A program made the translations under genes and the position numbers. Below are positions 43,924-55,351 of a DNA stretch of 64,000 nucleotides, in pieces; positions within the stretch are counted from its first letter, which is position 1, and each line of letters starts with the position of its first letter. This DNA is from Stomoxys calcitrans. Taxonomy: Eukaryota; Arthropoda; Insecta; Diptera; Muscidae. The DNA lies in the NCBI RefSeq assembly GCF_963082655.1, contig NC_081553.1:19963237-20027236 (forward strand), written 5' to 3'. The notes beneath the pieces were generated by a model, which saw only the letters and a program-made list of their open reading frames with translations, had not been told where the DNA came from and did no database searches.

Positions 43924-45656
43924 TATACTCAACCAAAATTTGTTATTCAAAATAGCAAAAATGTTTGCTAAAACAGCAAAAATGTTTGCAAACATTACTG
44001 CTGTTTAAACAAACATAGGGCTGCGGTATTAGCAAACTGTTCTTACTGCTATTTCGACTAACAAAATCTGCTGTATTGACTACACAAGTTTGCTGAAAAA
44101 AAAAAATTTTATGCTCCTTTTCATGGTTGCCTGTTACTTGTTTTGATTACTTTAGGATTTTTTTTTTAGAAATTTTGTTGGAAGAGATGATTTTAATTTG
44201 TGGAATATTAATGTAAAGAAGCTACCTGATCCATCCATTGGTATAAATTTCGGAATGTAGCTGAGCAAGCTTGGATTTTTTGTTATTGCTCTACTAATGT
44301 GCACATGACTGACATGGCCCTATGTATCTAAATTTAAAGAAAAAAGGTTATGGAAAGTATGCATTCAGTGGTGATTATAAACATCCACTGAGACACACAT
44401 TTGCATATGTGTTCTATTTTTATACCCACAACCGAAGGATGGGGATATATTTGTTTTGTCATTCTGTTTGCAACACATCGAAATATCCCTTTCCGACCCT
44501 ATAAAGTATATATATTCTTGATCAGCTTGAAAATCTAAGACGATCTAGCCATGTCCGTCCGTCTGTCTGTGGAAATCACGTTACAGTCTTTAAAAATAGA
44601 GATATTGAGTTGAAACTTTGCACAGACTCTATTTTTCTCCGTAAGCAGGTGAAGTTCGAAGATGGGCTATATCGGACTATATCTTCATACAGCCCCCATA
44701 TAGACCGATCCGCCGATTTGGGGTCGTAGGCCCATAAAAGCCACATTTATATCCGATTTTGATGAAATTTGGAGCAGTTAGTTGTGTTAGGCCCTTCGAC
44801 ATCCTTCGTCAATTTGGCCAGATCGGTCTAGATTTGGATATAGGTGCCATATAGACCGATCCGCCGATTTGGGGTCGTAGGCCCATAAAAGCCATATTTA
44901 TTAACCGATTTTGCTAAAATTTGGGACAGTGAGTTGTGTTAGAACCTTCGAGATCCTTCTTCAATTTGGCTCAGATCGGTGCAGATTTGAATATAGCTGC
45001 CATATAGACCGATTTCTTGATTTAAGGTTTTTGGCCCATAAAAGACGCATTTATTGTCCGATTTCGCCAAGATTTGGGACATTGCATTGGGTTAGGCTCT
45101 TCGACATTTTTCTGCAACTTGGTCGAAATCTGTCCAGATTTGGATATAGCTGCCATGTAGACCGATATCTCGATTTAAAGTCTTGGCCCCATAAAAGGCG
45201 CATTTATAATCCGATTTCACTGAAATTTGACACAGTTACTTATGTTAGGCTTTTCGACATCCGTGTTTCGTATATGGTTCAGATCGGTTTATTTTTAGAT
45301 ATAGCTACTAAAAAGACCAATATTTTGTTATACACAATTGAACAATGACTTGTAGCGATTAGTATTTTGTCCAAATCGGATCATATTTCGATATAACTAC
45401 TATGGGACATAAGGTATGCAATTTACACCGGATAATGATGAAAGGTGGTTTACATATATACCCGAGGTGCTGGGTATCCAAAGTTCGGATAATTAATTAG
45501 CAGTCATTTTCAGCAAACAACAAACTTTTCAGCAGTAAGCCTGCTACTATGAAATTGCACCACTACTGCTGTAATAGCAGAGCTTCTACTGCAATAACTA
45601 CGTATATTCAGCAGACAGTGTTTGCTATTTTCAGCATACTTTTTTTTATGAGTGTA
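43924..45656. mobile_element. Foldback-like element (family F) containing a younger HINE
   Basis: The arms at 43924-44110 and 45490-45656 are rich in AGCAAA/TTTGCT, CTGCTGT and CAGCAG motifs in opposite senses. The outer ends read TACTCAACCAAAA and TTTTTTTATGAGTGTA, imperfectly inverted. Between them are about 300 bp of unassigned sequence and the HINE at 44417-45487. The pairing of arms is by eye. Confidence 0.5.
44417..45487 (-). repeat. HINE type B nested in the foldback element
   Basis: The hairpin TATACCCACAACCGAAGGAT is at the left, then TATATATATTCTTGATCAG, ATCTAGCCATGTCCGTCCGT and about four type B units. The right end has CGAGGTGCTGGGTATCCAAA, then TTCGGAT, where the palindrome is cut. 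Confidence 0.8.
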
Positions 45657-45760
45657 TCAGCTATATTTAACATAGCTCACTCTACTTCATTTCAGCAAAA
45701 TTGGAAAATAAATACGTTCGGTCTATATGGGAGCCATAAGCGTAGACAGGACTCTGGGGG
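45657..45760 (+). repeat. HINE continuation fragment
   Basis: TCAGCTATATTTAACATAGC, CATTTCAGCAAAATTGG and GGTCTATATGGGAGCC are core text. It probably continues the copy begun at 43746. Confidence 0.5.
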
Positions 45761-45831
45761 TAGGCTTAACACGCCCTGAAAGGTTTAAAAACTTCGTGGG
45801 ATAAAAACAAAAAAAAACGGAAAAAAACTGC

Positions 45832-46076
45832 CTGTGGAAACGGGCAGAGGTAACTCTTCGTTATTTTAAATGCTTAGAGCTGAGCTGTTGTGCAAAATTT
45901 TGACATTCTGTCCTATCATCCGGATGCCTCTTGCGAGGATCTTAAAATTCGTCACCTCGGCTATCGGGCTCCCAAACGTTTGTTTGTGATCCGATTTCCA
46001 AATTTTTTCCTATATAGTGGTCAAAAATAGAATCCCCTTGAAGTCTACAATATCTCTCCTGGTTTGATATTCGACA
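45832..46076 (+). repeat. Family E element, long subtype
   Basis: AAACGGGCAGAGGTAACTCT, AATTCGTCACCTCGGC, TTTGTGATCCGATTTCCAAA and CTTGAAGTCTACAATATCTC are shared with 7583-7830. The left inverted end is decayed. Confidence 0.6.
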
Positions 46077-46388
46077 TTTATTTTTTTTTTAATTTTCCAG
46101 ATAAAAGTGTGCTTAAAAAACAAAACTAATTTCTGTCGAATTTTAGTTACAAAAATTTCTAAAATACCTATTTCGGGCAAAGATAGTTTCCAAGTCGACA
46201 TTTTAGGGGACATATGAAGTAAAAACAAACAAACCCAAATGGGAGGTTCGGGCTTTGTGTTTTGAGAACTCCAATGGTTTTGTTCAATGTAGAACAACAA
46301 AACAATAATGAGTATGCATACGAGCTCACAGCCGTAAAATATAAATTTGGGGGGGCTCGGCCCGATACGCCCTTCCACCCTCTCTCCC
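46077..46388. other. Unassigned DNA
   Basis: A 133-codon minus-strand frame (46010-46411) crosses this stretch and family E. It is Lys/Ile-rich with no recognised domain and is judged fortuitous. Confidence 0.4.
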
Positions 46389-48210
46389 CTAGCTATGTGC
46401 CTGGCTGCCATATAGACCTATCTCCCGGTAACCCTATACCGGGTTATACTAAATAACAGGCGCATTTATAACCTAATTTCGCTGAGCTTTTGAACAGTGA
46501 GTTGGATAAGGCCTCCCGATATTCAAATTGAATATGGTCAAGATCGGATTATATTTGGATATAGTTGCCATTGTGGCGATTAAGGGTCTTAAGCCCACAA
46601 AAGCCTCCTTTATTACTCGATTTTGCTGAAACTTGCAACATCGAGTTTTTTTAGACCCCTTGACATCCATGCCAAATATGGTTCTGATCGGACTATATTA
46701 GAATTTTAAGGCCATAACAGGCTCAATTAATAATCCGATTACACTGAAATTTGAAACACAAAGTTGCGCAAGGCCTTCCGGTATCCAAGCCCAGTATGGA
46801 CCACATGCGTATATATTTAGATAAAGTTTTCATAAACCAAGGCATTTGATAGGGTCTGGCACGGTGCACTACTATCAAAGCTTGTCGCATTTGGTGTCGG
46901 TAATGGCTTCGTTCGATTTATTTCGAGATTTCTCAGAGATCGCACTATTCGAGTCATTATAGATGGGTTCTCATCCAATGAGTACAAATTGACCGCAGGT
47001 GTACGCCAGGGCTCTGTTCTTTCTCTAACGATCTCTTGGGTCAGACATCGAATCCGATCTACTCATTTGCGGATGACAGTAATCTCTGTCAGTCGTACTC
47101 ATTCGACCATAAGCCAAGTCTTCGAGAGATTGAGGTCAAGAGGCGGGTTATGGACGATACACTCTGCCAGGAATTGCTGGCCATTTCTGAGTGGGGTCGA
47201 ATGAATCGAGTATATTTTAGTGCACGGAAGTCTCAGTGCTGCTTGTTGTTACACAAACGATTCGCTGACCCATTACGATCATCTTTGTCTATCAACGGTG
47301 TAGATGTTGGGCAATCACAAGCTCTTGATGTTCTGGGCATGAAAATACAAAGTGACGTCCGTTGGGCTAAATATGCATTCGAAGTGTCGAAAGAAGCATT
47401 CAGGTGTTTATGCTTCCTTAATCAGTGTAAGAATTACTTCACTCCGTCTGATCTTCTTAACATCTATACCACTTTCATAAGGACGAAAATGGAGTACAAC
47501 TCACATGTACGGGCTGGAGTAGAACGATGGCGTTAATTGGGGACAGTGGGGTATCCAACTCTATTGCCTCCCTTCATCATCGTCGCAATATGGGTTGTTT
47601 GGCGCTGTTCTATCGGTACTTTCATGGTGTGTGTTCGTCTGATATTCGTCTTCTTATTCCTCATGTAAGGATGTATGTCAGGGATACTAGACATTCCAAG
47701 AACTCACACCCGTTTGTAATTGATTGGCCAGCGGACCGCCCAACGCATTATAGAGAGAATTCTTATTTCGCCCGAACCGTTCGTATGTGGTGAATGGAAT
47801 TCCGGCTAATGTTTTTCACACCCACTTTCACATCCAAAGATTTAAGACAAATGTCAATAAGCACTACATCCTTTCCCCCCCTCCAATTCCAAATTTCCTC
47901 TCGCCAGCGCAATGCATTCATAGGGGACATCCCCTGCTTGTGGGCTGAGAGCAAAAAAAACGATCTGCCGATTTTGGATTTAAGCCCGTAAAAAGTGCAT
48001 TTATTAACCGATTTTGATGAAAATTGAAACAGTGAGTTCTTACCCCTTGACATCCATGCCAAAATGATTAAAATCTGTCAAATAAGTTCTAAGGTAAGTT
48101 CTCACCCCTTGACATCCATGAAAAATATGAACTTAATCGAATTTTATTTAGACATTTTTGCCGGGTTATTGGGTAATCCAAAGTTTGGCTAGGCCTTTTG
48201 CTAATTTGAT
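46389..48210 (-). repeat. HINE type C with nested LINE
   Basis: Core units at 46389-46838 (GGCTGCCATATAGACC, ACAGTGAGTTGGATAAGGCC), then LINE sequence, then core units again at 47950-48150 and a decayed right end GGGTAATCCAAAGTTTGGCT near 48180. The hairpin end is missing. Confidence 0.65.
46839..47944 (+). pseudogene. Jockey-like LINE, C-terminal half of reverse transcriptase
   Basis: Frames read KAFDRVWHGALLSKLVAFGV at 46839 (finger/palm motif), QGSVLSL, then FADD at about 47066-47077, ARKSQC, and SINGVDVGQSQALDVLGM. Later come SLHHRRNMGCLALFYRYFHG, PADRPTHYRENSYFARTVRM and QRFKTNVNKHY. At least two frameshifts occur (near 47030 and 47530), and eight or so residues before the FADD box are deleted. 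No endonuclease part is present. Confidence 0.85.
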
Positions 48211-49620
48211 TTCCTTTACCCAGAAATCCCTTACCCACTGTGCCTTGTTAATCATTAAATATTCCTACAAAAAGAAACCAAAATTCCAACCATAGAGCAG
48301 ATAGATAAGCAAGCGCTTAAGCCTTCATGGGCCTCCTTATTGTGTCTAGAACGGGCGGGTAAGCTCCAATGGTTGGATGGAGGCATGAGTGTGTTAATGT
48401 CTGTCTACTCTCTTTCGGTTCAAGATGAACTCAGGAGGCCAGGTTAATGACTTACATGTCAGCCATGGTTCTGGGCATAATTTACGGGCGACTGTTGCAG
48501 CAGCAACTCTGAAAAATCCATGACTGAAGGCAATACGAAAATTGGCAAGGAAAAGCCAAAGGTGTTGAGCGGATCAGCAAAAGCCAATTGCCACGACAGA
48601 CATAGCAAGGAACAGACAGCCATCAATCTACAACACACCAATGTGTTTGGCTCTAATGTTTGTTGGGTTGCTTGATGTTCAGATGATGACTGCTGCTTTG
48701 CACCAGTGCTGCTGCTAACGATGAATAGATTTATTTCAATTTCAGAATCTAATGTTCCTTTGTACTCTGATTTCGTTTTCTGGCATTCTTGCGCACCAGA
48801 ATGCTAGTACGCTCAGCTATTTGTATTGTTCTGCCAACTGTTCTGTTTTTGCGCTGTGATGTTACCATTTTAGTGGTTTTTCATGGCAGGAGAAAGTTGT
48901 CAGTTTCAGTTGTTTTTGTTTTCCACCTTTTTTTTCTCGCCTTCCATTGCCCCCACCCCTATTGTAATTTCCATTCTTTGTATTCTGCCTGGTGTCAGAT
49001 ACTGGGATTGGCAGACTACTAACTGACTGACGTCTGTCTGTGGCTTTGTTGTTGGGCAAATTCTAATTCTATTACAATTGGAGTGCATGAATTAAAGGCA
49101 TGTGCCAATCACAGACACTTTTTTTTTTTTTTTTGAATAGCAGCAATTGTGGAGTGTAGTGCAATTGAGCCTAGAAAATTTGTTGCAATCGACACTTCAA
49201 AGCCGGCTTTGCGGGCTCATTTAAGCACCATGCCGCATGCCAACAGAACATTCTAGGCTGTGTATGTGTGTGGAATGAAGATTACACCAAGATTATTGGA
49301 TTAAAAAATGCCAAGCGAATTTTTCTCAATGAGTTACTAATGGAACTGAGTGTTAAATAGAAGTATGATGGATAACACCCAGCTGAAAATATTAAATAAG
49401 GCTTAAATAAGGAAGTGAGATACTTCCATTGTTTTAGAAAGTTAAGTTAAGCAAAGTTTTCCACTTGGTTACAAGAAAAAGATAATTTTTTCCCAAAACA
49501 AGAGAAAACTCATAAAAATTTATAATAATTTTGACAAAAAATTTAAAATTTTTTTTTTTTACTCTTTTAAAAGTAGATTACAGCAAAGTAAAATAACATA
49601 AAACCAAATAGAAGAGAGAG
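48211..49620. other. Low-repeat DNA; one weak secreted small ORF
   Basis: No repeat family recognised. On the minus strand, 48459-48641 encodes 60 residues whose first 22 look like a signal peptide (VCSLLCLSWQLAFA). There is no further support for expression, and a chance frame is at least as likely. Confidence 0.35.
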
Positions 49621-52514
49621 TGAAATCGGATTATAAATGCGCCTTTTATGGGGCCAAAACTTTAAATCTAGAAATCGGTTTATATGGCAGCTCTATCCAA
49701 ATCTGGACCGATCTGAGCCAAATTGAAGAAGAATGTCGAAGGGCCTAACACAACTCACTGTCCCAAATTTCGGCGAAATCGGACAATAAATGCGAATATT
49801 ATGGCGCCAAATCCCTAAAATCGAGAGATCGGTCTATAAGGCAGCTATATCCAAATCTCTACCGATCTGAAACAAATTGAAGAAATATGTCGAGTGGCCT
49901 AACACAACTCACTGTCCCAAATTTCGGCGACATCGGACAATAAATGCGCCATTTATGGGCTCAAAACCTTAAACCGAGAGATCGGTCTATATGGCAGCTA
50001 TATTCAAATCTGAACCGATCTGGCCAAATTGAAGAACGATGTCGAGTGGATTAACACAACACTGACTTGAATACAAATAATTGTGCAGTTTCAGTCAAAT
50101 TGGCCCAAAACCTTAAATCGAGAGATCGGTCTATATGGCATCTATATTCAAATCTCGACCGATCTGGGCCAAATTGAAGAAAGATGTCGAAGGTTCTAAC
50201 ACAACTCACTGTCCCAAATTTCGGCAACATCGAACAATAAATGGGTTTTATAGGTCCAAACCTTAAACCGAGAGATCGATCTATATGTCAGCTATATTCA
50301 AATCTCGACCGATCTGGGCCAAATTGAAGAACGATGTCGAGTGGCTTAACACAACTCACTGTCCAAAATTTTAATGGGCGCATGACCTTAAATCGAGAGA
50401 TCGGTCTATATCCAAATCTGAACTTTACTTACTACTTTAATTGGCTATGACAGAATATTTGTTCCACTAGCCGTACGTAGAAAAGCGTTCCAAGCGCCTC
50501 GATCTTCTGCGCTCATTCTTAAATCTCTGACACCAAGTTTCGAGCTTTCTCCCACCACTTGATCCTTCTATCGTGCTTTTGGTCTTCCCGGTTTGCGTGT
50601 ACCACCATGTTTGCCTTGTTTGCTGGAGCTTCTTCATCCATTCTGACAACATGATCTAGCCAACGCAGCCGTTGCATTTTGATGCGTGTAACTATGCTAT
50701 CGTCGTCATGCAGGTCGTGGTTCATACGTCGCCTATATTCTCCATTAACGCAAACTGGTCCATATATTTTACGAAGAACCTTTCTCTCAAATACTCCAAG
50801 CACTGCCTTATCTGTTTTTACAAGTTCCCATGCTTCAGAACCATATAACAGCACGGGTAGTATCAGTGTCAGTGTATAGTGTAATCTTCGTCTGTCGAGA
50901 GGCGGCCTTGTTTCTAAACGGCTTACTTAGTCCAAAGTAGCATCTGTTTGCCAGTATTATTCTTCGCTTTATCTCAAAACTGGTATCATTCGTTTCGGTT
51001 ACGGCGGTGCCGAGGTAGATAAATTTAAGGACTGTCTCAAAGTTGTGGTTCCCAACTTTCTCCATTTTCTTTATCTGCTCGGTTGTGCAAGGCTTTTTGG
51101 GAGTTGAAACCATCCATTTCGTCTTATCTACATTTACTGCCAGACCCATTTTCACTAATTCTCTTTCGATTCTTTCAAAGGCAGAATTGGCGAGTAGCAG
51201 ATTCTCTTGTGATTAGTGTGCCATATCTATTCACATCTGCATTTCGTATAATCTTCTCCAACAGGATATTAAAGAGATCACACGATAGGCTGTCTCCTTG
51301 TCTGAAACCTCGTTTGGTATTAAATGGTTCAGAGAGATTCTTTCCTATTCTTACTGAGAACCGCGTATCAGCAAGTGTCATCCTGGAGAGTCTTATTAAT
51401 TTTGCAGGGATAGCAAACTCAGACATGGCTTGTATTTACCTTTGAACGTTAAGGGGATGAAAGAGATAGTAGGTGTTGATTTGTCCTTCTTGGGTCTTTT
51501 CCAGGATTTGGCGCAGTGTGAATATCTGATCTAGGGTGGATTTACCTGGTCTAAAGCCGCATTGATAGATAGATAGATAGATAGTTTTAATCTTTCACAC
51601 AGTACGTTCGAGAGTATCTTGTATGAGATGGGGGGGAAACTTATTCCTCTATAGTTGGCACATTCCATCTTGTCTCCTTTCTTGTGTACGGGACATAGTA
51701 TGCTGAGGTTCCAATCATCGGGTATGCGTTCTTCTAGCCAGATTGCGCAGATAAGCCGATGCATACGCCTTATCAGCGTGTCGCCTCCGGTCTTAAATAG
51801 TTCAGCGTGTAACCCGTCGGCTCCTGCTGCCTTGTTGTTCTTTAGTCGGGTCACTGCTACTTGGACCTCATTCGGATTAGGAGGTTAACATTATATACCA
51901 TCATCAGGGATTAGTTCTGCGGTATCCTCTTCGCCGCCAACGTCGGACACTAGCAGCTGGGTAAAATGTTGTTTCCATATCCTCAGCATGTTATGGGTTT
52001 GTTGTTTAATTCTTTGGCAGCATTTCCGGACTTCGTTCTGACTCCTGTACATCTCAATTCGCTCACACTCACGTCTTTCCATTTCCTTTTTCTTTCTGCG
52101 GACTAGACGTTTCTCCTCTCTCCTTTTCTCCCGATACCTCTCCAACCGATCTGAATCTTAACCGATCTGGACCAAAGAATAACAACGTCAAGTGGCTTAA
52201 CACAACTCACTGTCCCAAATTTCAGCAAAATCGGATAATAAATGTGGGGGCTGTATAAAGATATAGTCCGATATAGCCCATCTTTGCCTATGGACAAACA
52301 AAAAATCTGTGCAAAGTTTCAGCTCAATATCTCTTTTTTTAAAAACTGAAGGGTGATTTCAACAGACAGACAAACGGACGGACGGACATGGCTATATCGT
52401 CTTAGATTTTACGACGATCAAGAATATATATACACTTTATAGGGTCGGAAATAGATATTTCGATATGTTGCGAACGTTGCGGAGTATGACAAAATGAACG
52501 TACCCTCATTCTTC
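49621..52514 (+). repeat. HINE type B split by a LINE
   Basis: Core units with CGATCTGGGCCAAATTGAAG run from 49621 to 50423. They resume at 52149 and end with CAGACAAACGGACGGACGGA, AAGAATATATATACACTTTA and a shortened hairpin end CATTCTTCGGTATAAAAA at 52514. The intervening DNA is the retrotransposon at 50424-52148. Confidence 0.8.
50424..52148 (-). pseudogene. RTE-like LINE fragment inserted in a HINE
   Basis: On the minus strand, in order: LKNNKAAGADGLHAELF and RIPDDWNLSILCPVHKKGD (51531-51854), GFRQGDSLSCDLFN (51175-51426), KMGLAVNVDKTKWM (51155 down), LYGSEAWELVKTDKAV and RLRWLDHVVRMDEEAP (50519-50854). The YxDD box expected between the QGD block and KMGLAVN is deleted, so polymerase activity is lost. 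A (GATA)5 run at 51564-51584 interrupts it. The 3' end is short with a GTAGTAAGTAAAG tail. ATCTGAA flanks it at 50416-50422 and 52149-52155, a likely 7 bp target duplication. The RTE assignment is from layout and similarity recalled by eye. Confidence 0.85.
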
Positions 52515-52599
52515 GGTATAAAAAGAAAGCTAAGTATGAATAAAGGAATACAAATAAATATTTTAAGTAAATTTATATCAGGACCCTTGAGAGTAAAGA

Positions 52600-52751
52600 G
52601 ATTCGTTGGAAAGGACATGGCTAGTGCTTTCAGAATTTTACGACGATCAAGAATATATATACTTTATAGGGTCGGAAATGGATATTTCGATGTGTTGCAA
52701 AGGGAATGATAAAATTAATATACCCCCATTCTTCGGTGGTGGGCATAAAAA
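52600..52751 (+). repeat. Second HINE tail in tandem
   Basis: AAAGGACATGGCTAGTG, CGACGATCAAGAATATATAT and the hairpin end CATTCTTCGGTGGTGGGCAT lie 85-90 bp after the previous tail. This is a tail-only duplicate. Confidence 0.65.
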
Positions 52752-53082
52752 AAGTCTATCACCACAAAAAAATACATGCGGTGAAAAGAACAGCTAGTGA
52801 GAAAGATGCCAGACTTGTGCTTACAAAGTAGACACATTTTCGCGGTATAAGTACGACCTAGCAATGTGTGGCCTATGAAGCCTCCACATCTAATATGACC
52901 AATGAGTTATTCTAACCAAATGACGAAACGCGTCCCATAGTAGTTGGTTTGTGTTGTAACCTTTCGCTTTCCTTTTCCATTGCAAAGATCTCTGATCATA
53001 GAGCTCGTCTTGAAAGAGTTACAAAAGAAAGAACTATTTTATTTTATAAAGAAATTTTATTTCTTATAAATCTCTATGTATA
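52752..53082. other. Unassigned DNA
   Basis: No gene or repeat family recognised. Confidence 0.4.
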
Positions 53083-53820
53083 TCGGGTTTTCCAATAAGG
53101 ACTTGATATTTTTTATTTAAATAAAACGAACAAAACATTTATAAGTAGAACTCGACCCAATGTTTGAGTCGATATTATTTTTTACAGGCTAATCGAACAA
53201 CAAGATTTTCACAATAAAATTAAAGTTCCGAATTGAACAACTTTACTGACTTGCTTGTTGCTAACCAAAAAGGCTAAAGACCGCGGACACGTTTGCGTCT
53301 GTCAATATGTTGGATCCAATTTTCGATTACTCGGCCACATATTTACAATCCCTATTATTGATTCCTCTAGGCTCTTCCAATTGGTCTATAATTTATCCAT
53401 GAATCGTCTAAGAAAGGAACAACGTTTGCCAATTATAGAATTTTATTCTCAAAATGCGTGCTCTGATAAGAAAGTTCATCGCGCGCTTCTTGTGTTCAAC
53501 GACGAAGCTTATTTTTGGCTCAATGGTAACGTAATTAAGCAGAATTATCGATTTTGGAATGAAGATCGGCCAGAAACATAGCAAGAGCAATGCATCCAGA
53601 AAAAGTAACAGTGTGGAGCACTTTATGGGCTGGTAGCATCATTGGACCGTACTTCTTCAAAAGTGATGCGAATCGTAACGTAACTTTGAATGGTGAGCAC
53701 TATCGTGAGATGATATCCAAGTCTAAGACTAAAACGAACAAAAATAAGACAACTTTTTGGTAACTTTCTATTCCGAAAATGACAAACGACCACTTGTTTG
53801 AAAGAAGCACTTCCCATCTC
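53083..53820 (+). pseudogene. Second DD41D-like transposase relic, internally deleted
   Basis: A TIR-like CGGGTTTTCCAATAAGGAC is at 53085. The frame beginning at 53398 reads MNRLRKEQRLPIIEFYSQNA, an N-terminal helix-turn-helix start typical of this family. It jumps without stop to FNDEAYFWLNGNVIKQNYRF at about 53500, so roughly 100 or more residues are deleted. Stops and a frameshift follow at 53580, then HPEKVTVWS- and GSIIGPYFFK-like text. The first catalytic Asp (NDEAYF) is kept; the others are not found. Confidence 0.8.
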
Positions 53821-53880
53821 TTCTCATAATGTCAAACCATTACAATTTTACAGTTAAAATACTGTAAAAAATTTTTTGGT

Positions 53881-55042
53881 GGCCATATGGCAACACCAGG
53901 GCAATCCGGGTTAAACTAATTTAAAATTCTTGTTTTGCTGATATTTTGTGCAAACATACAGTTATATAGAACTTGAAATAAATAAATATTTGGAATTTCA
54001 ATCTAATCTGTGTTTTTAGCTTTGATTAATTCCTTCAGAGTCTTGGGAGTTTATTGTTCCACTTTCCGCTATAAATTCCAGCACATTAACATAAAAACTA
54101 ATTACTTCACCAGACTTACCAAACGAACAAATTAAAATTCATTAAGAACATCTGGCTGCTGGTGCAAACGAAATCATTAAAATTAGTAGCATCAGCCAGA
54201 GGGATTGAGGTTGTTAATTCCCTTGTTGCTGAATCACTAATTCAGAAAATTTTCTTCTCACCCTGACCTAATAAATCAAAATAATGGAAATAAATCAAAA
54301 TCATCCAATGGGATTTCTTTCGCAGAGTCTAGCTTCTTCGGCTAAGCTTATCTACGGTCACAGTTCAAACGAAGGAGAACAAATTATGATTGTTGAAATT
54401 CAAATTTTCAAATGGCCCAGAAGCAACACTACCTCCACTACCACCATCACTCGTCGGTACGCATTTCAAAGCTTTTATTGCTGCCTCGTCTATTTAATGT
54501 ATTTTTCGTGGTTTTATTTGGACTTTGTTTTGAGGGAAGAATTGCCGGCGTCTATAAAACCTAATTTTTAGAAGCTGCCACAACAAAAGACTCACCGCTG
54601 TGAGGAAACAAGGCAAACGAACGAGATAGTATTCAATTATTTACTTCTCTAAGCTTTAGTTTATTTGTTTGTTTGGGGCTTTACGGACATGTATTTTGTT
54701 TTCTTATTTTGGAAATGGTTTTGTAGTGAAGCAAACAATACGAAAAAAGTAAATATGAAGAATAGTTTATTGAAAGAAATCAAAAATAATGAACAAAATC
54801 TGGTGAATCACATTTTATGGAATCTATGGCGTGTGAGTCTGTGAATGGCAGTTGCAAGAAACATTATTTCAAAGAATTGGGGAATTTCTTATGAAAAACA
54901 AACATGATGAAATTTATGAATAAAATTTTATTAATTGGGGTTCTTAAATGTTTTTTCGGGGGTGAGAAATTCTTCTTTACATGTCACAAAACGCATGACA
55001 AATACAAAAGACTAAGGTGTTTGAAAAATTTTTTGTGTAATA
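53881..55042. other. Low-repeat DNA, possibly intronic
   Basis: A 95-codon frame (54284-54571) starts MEINQNHPMGFLSQSLASSA and contains a hydrophobic stretch CCLVYLMYFSWFYLDFVL. It has no recognised family and no splice context, so it is not called. Confidence 0.4.
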
Positions 55043-55279
55043 TTGGGTTGCCCAAAAAGTAATTGCGGATTTTTCATATAGTCGGCGTTGACAAATTTTT
55101 TCACAGCTTGTGACTCTGTAATTGCATTCTTTCTTCTGTCAGTTATCAGCTGTTACTTTTAGCTTGCTTTAGAAAAAAGTGTAAAAAAAGTATATTTGAT
55201 TAAAGTTCATTCTAAGTTTCATTAAAAATGCATTTACTTTCTTTTAAAAAAATCCGCAGTTACTTTTTGGGCAACCCAA
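55043..55279 (+). mobile_element. Complete mariner-derived MITE, 237 bp
   Basis: TA-TTGGGTTGCCCAAAAAGTA and TACTTTTTGGGCAACCCAA-TA. It is the best preserved copy, with intact GTCGGCGTTGACAAATTT, AGTTATCAGCTGTTACTTTT and TATATTTGATTAAAGTTC blocks. It is a good consensus reference. Confidence 0.95.
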
Positions 55280-55351
55280 TATTTTTTTATCACAAAGGTG
55301 ACAAATATAATAAAACAAAACAAAAATAATATAAAAAATAAATAAAATAAA

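Noticed and set aside
46010..46411. 133-codon minus-strand frame
   Set aside because: It overlaps a family E repeat and is AT-driven (Lys/Ile-rich), with no domain.
54284..54571. 95-codon frame with a membrane-like segment
   Set aside because: No recognised family, no promoter or splice context, and similar lengths arise by chance at this composition.
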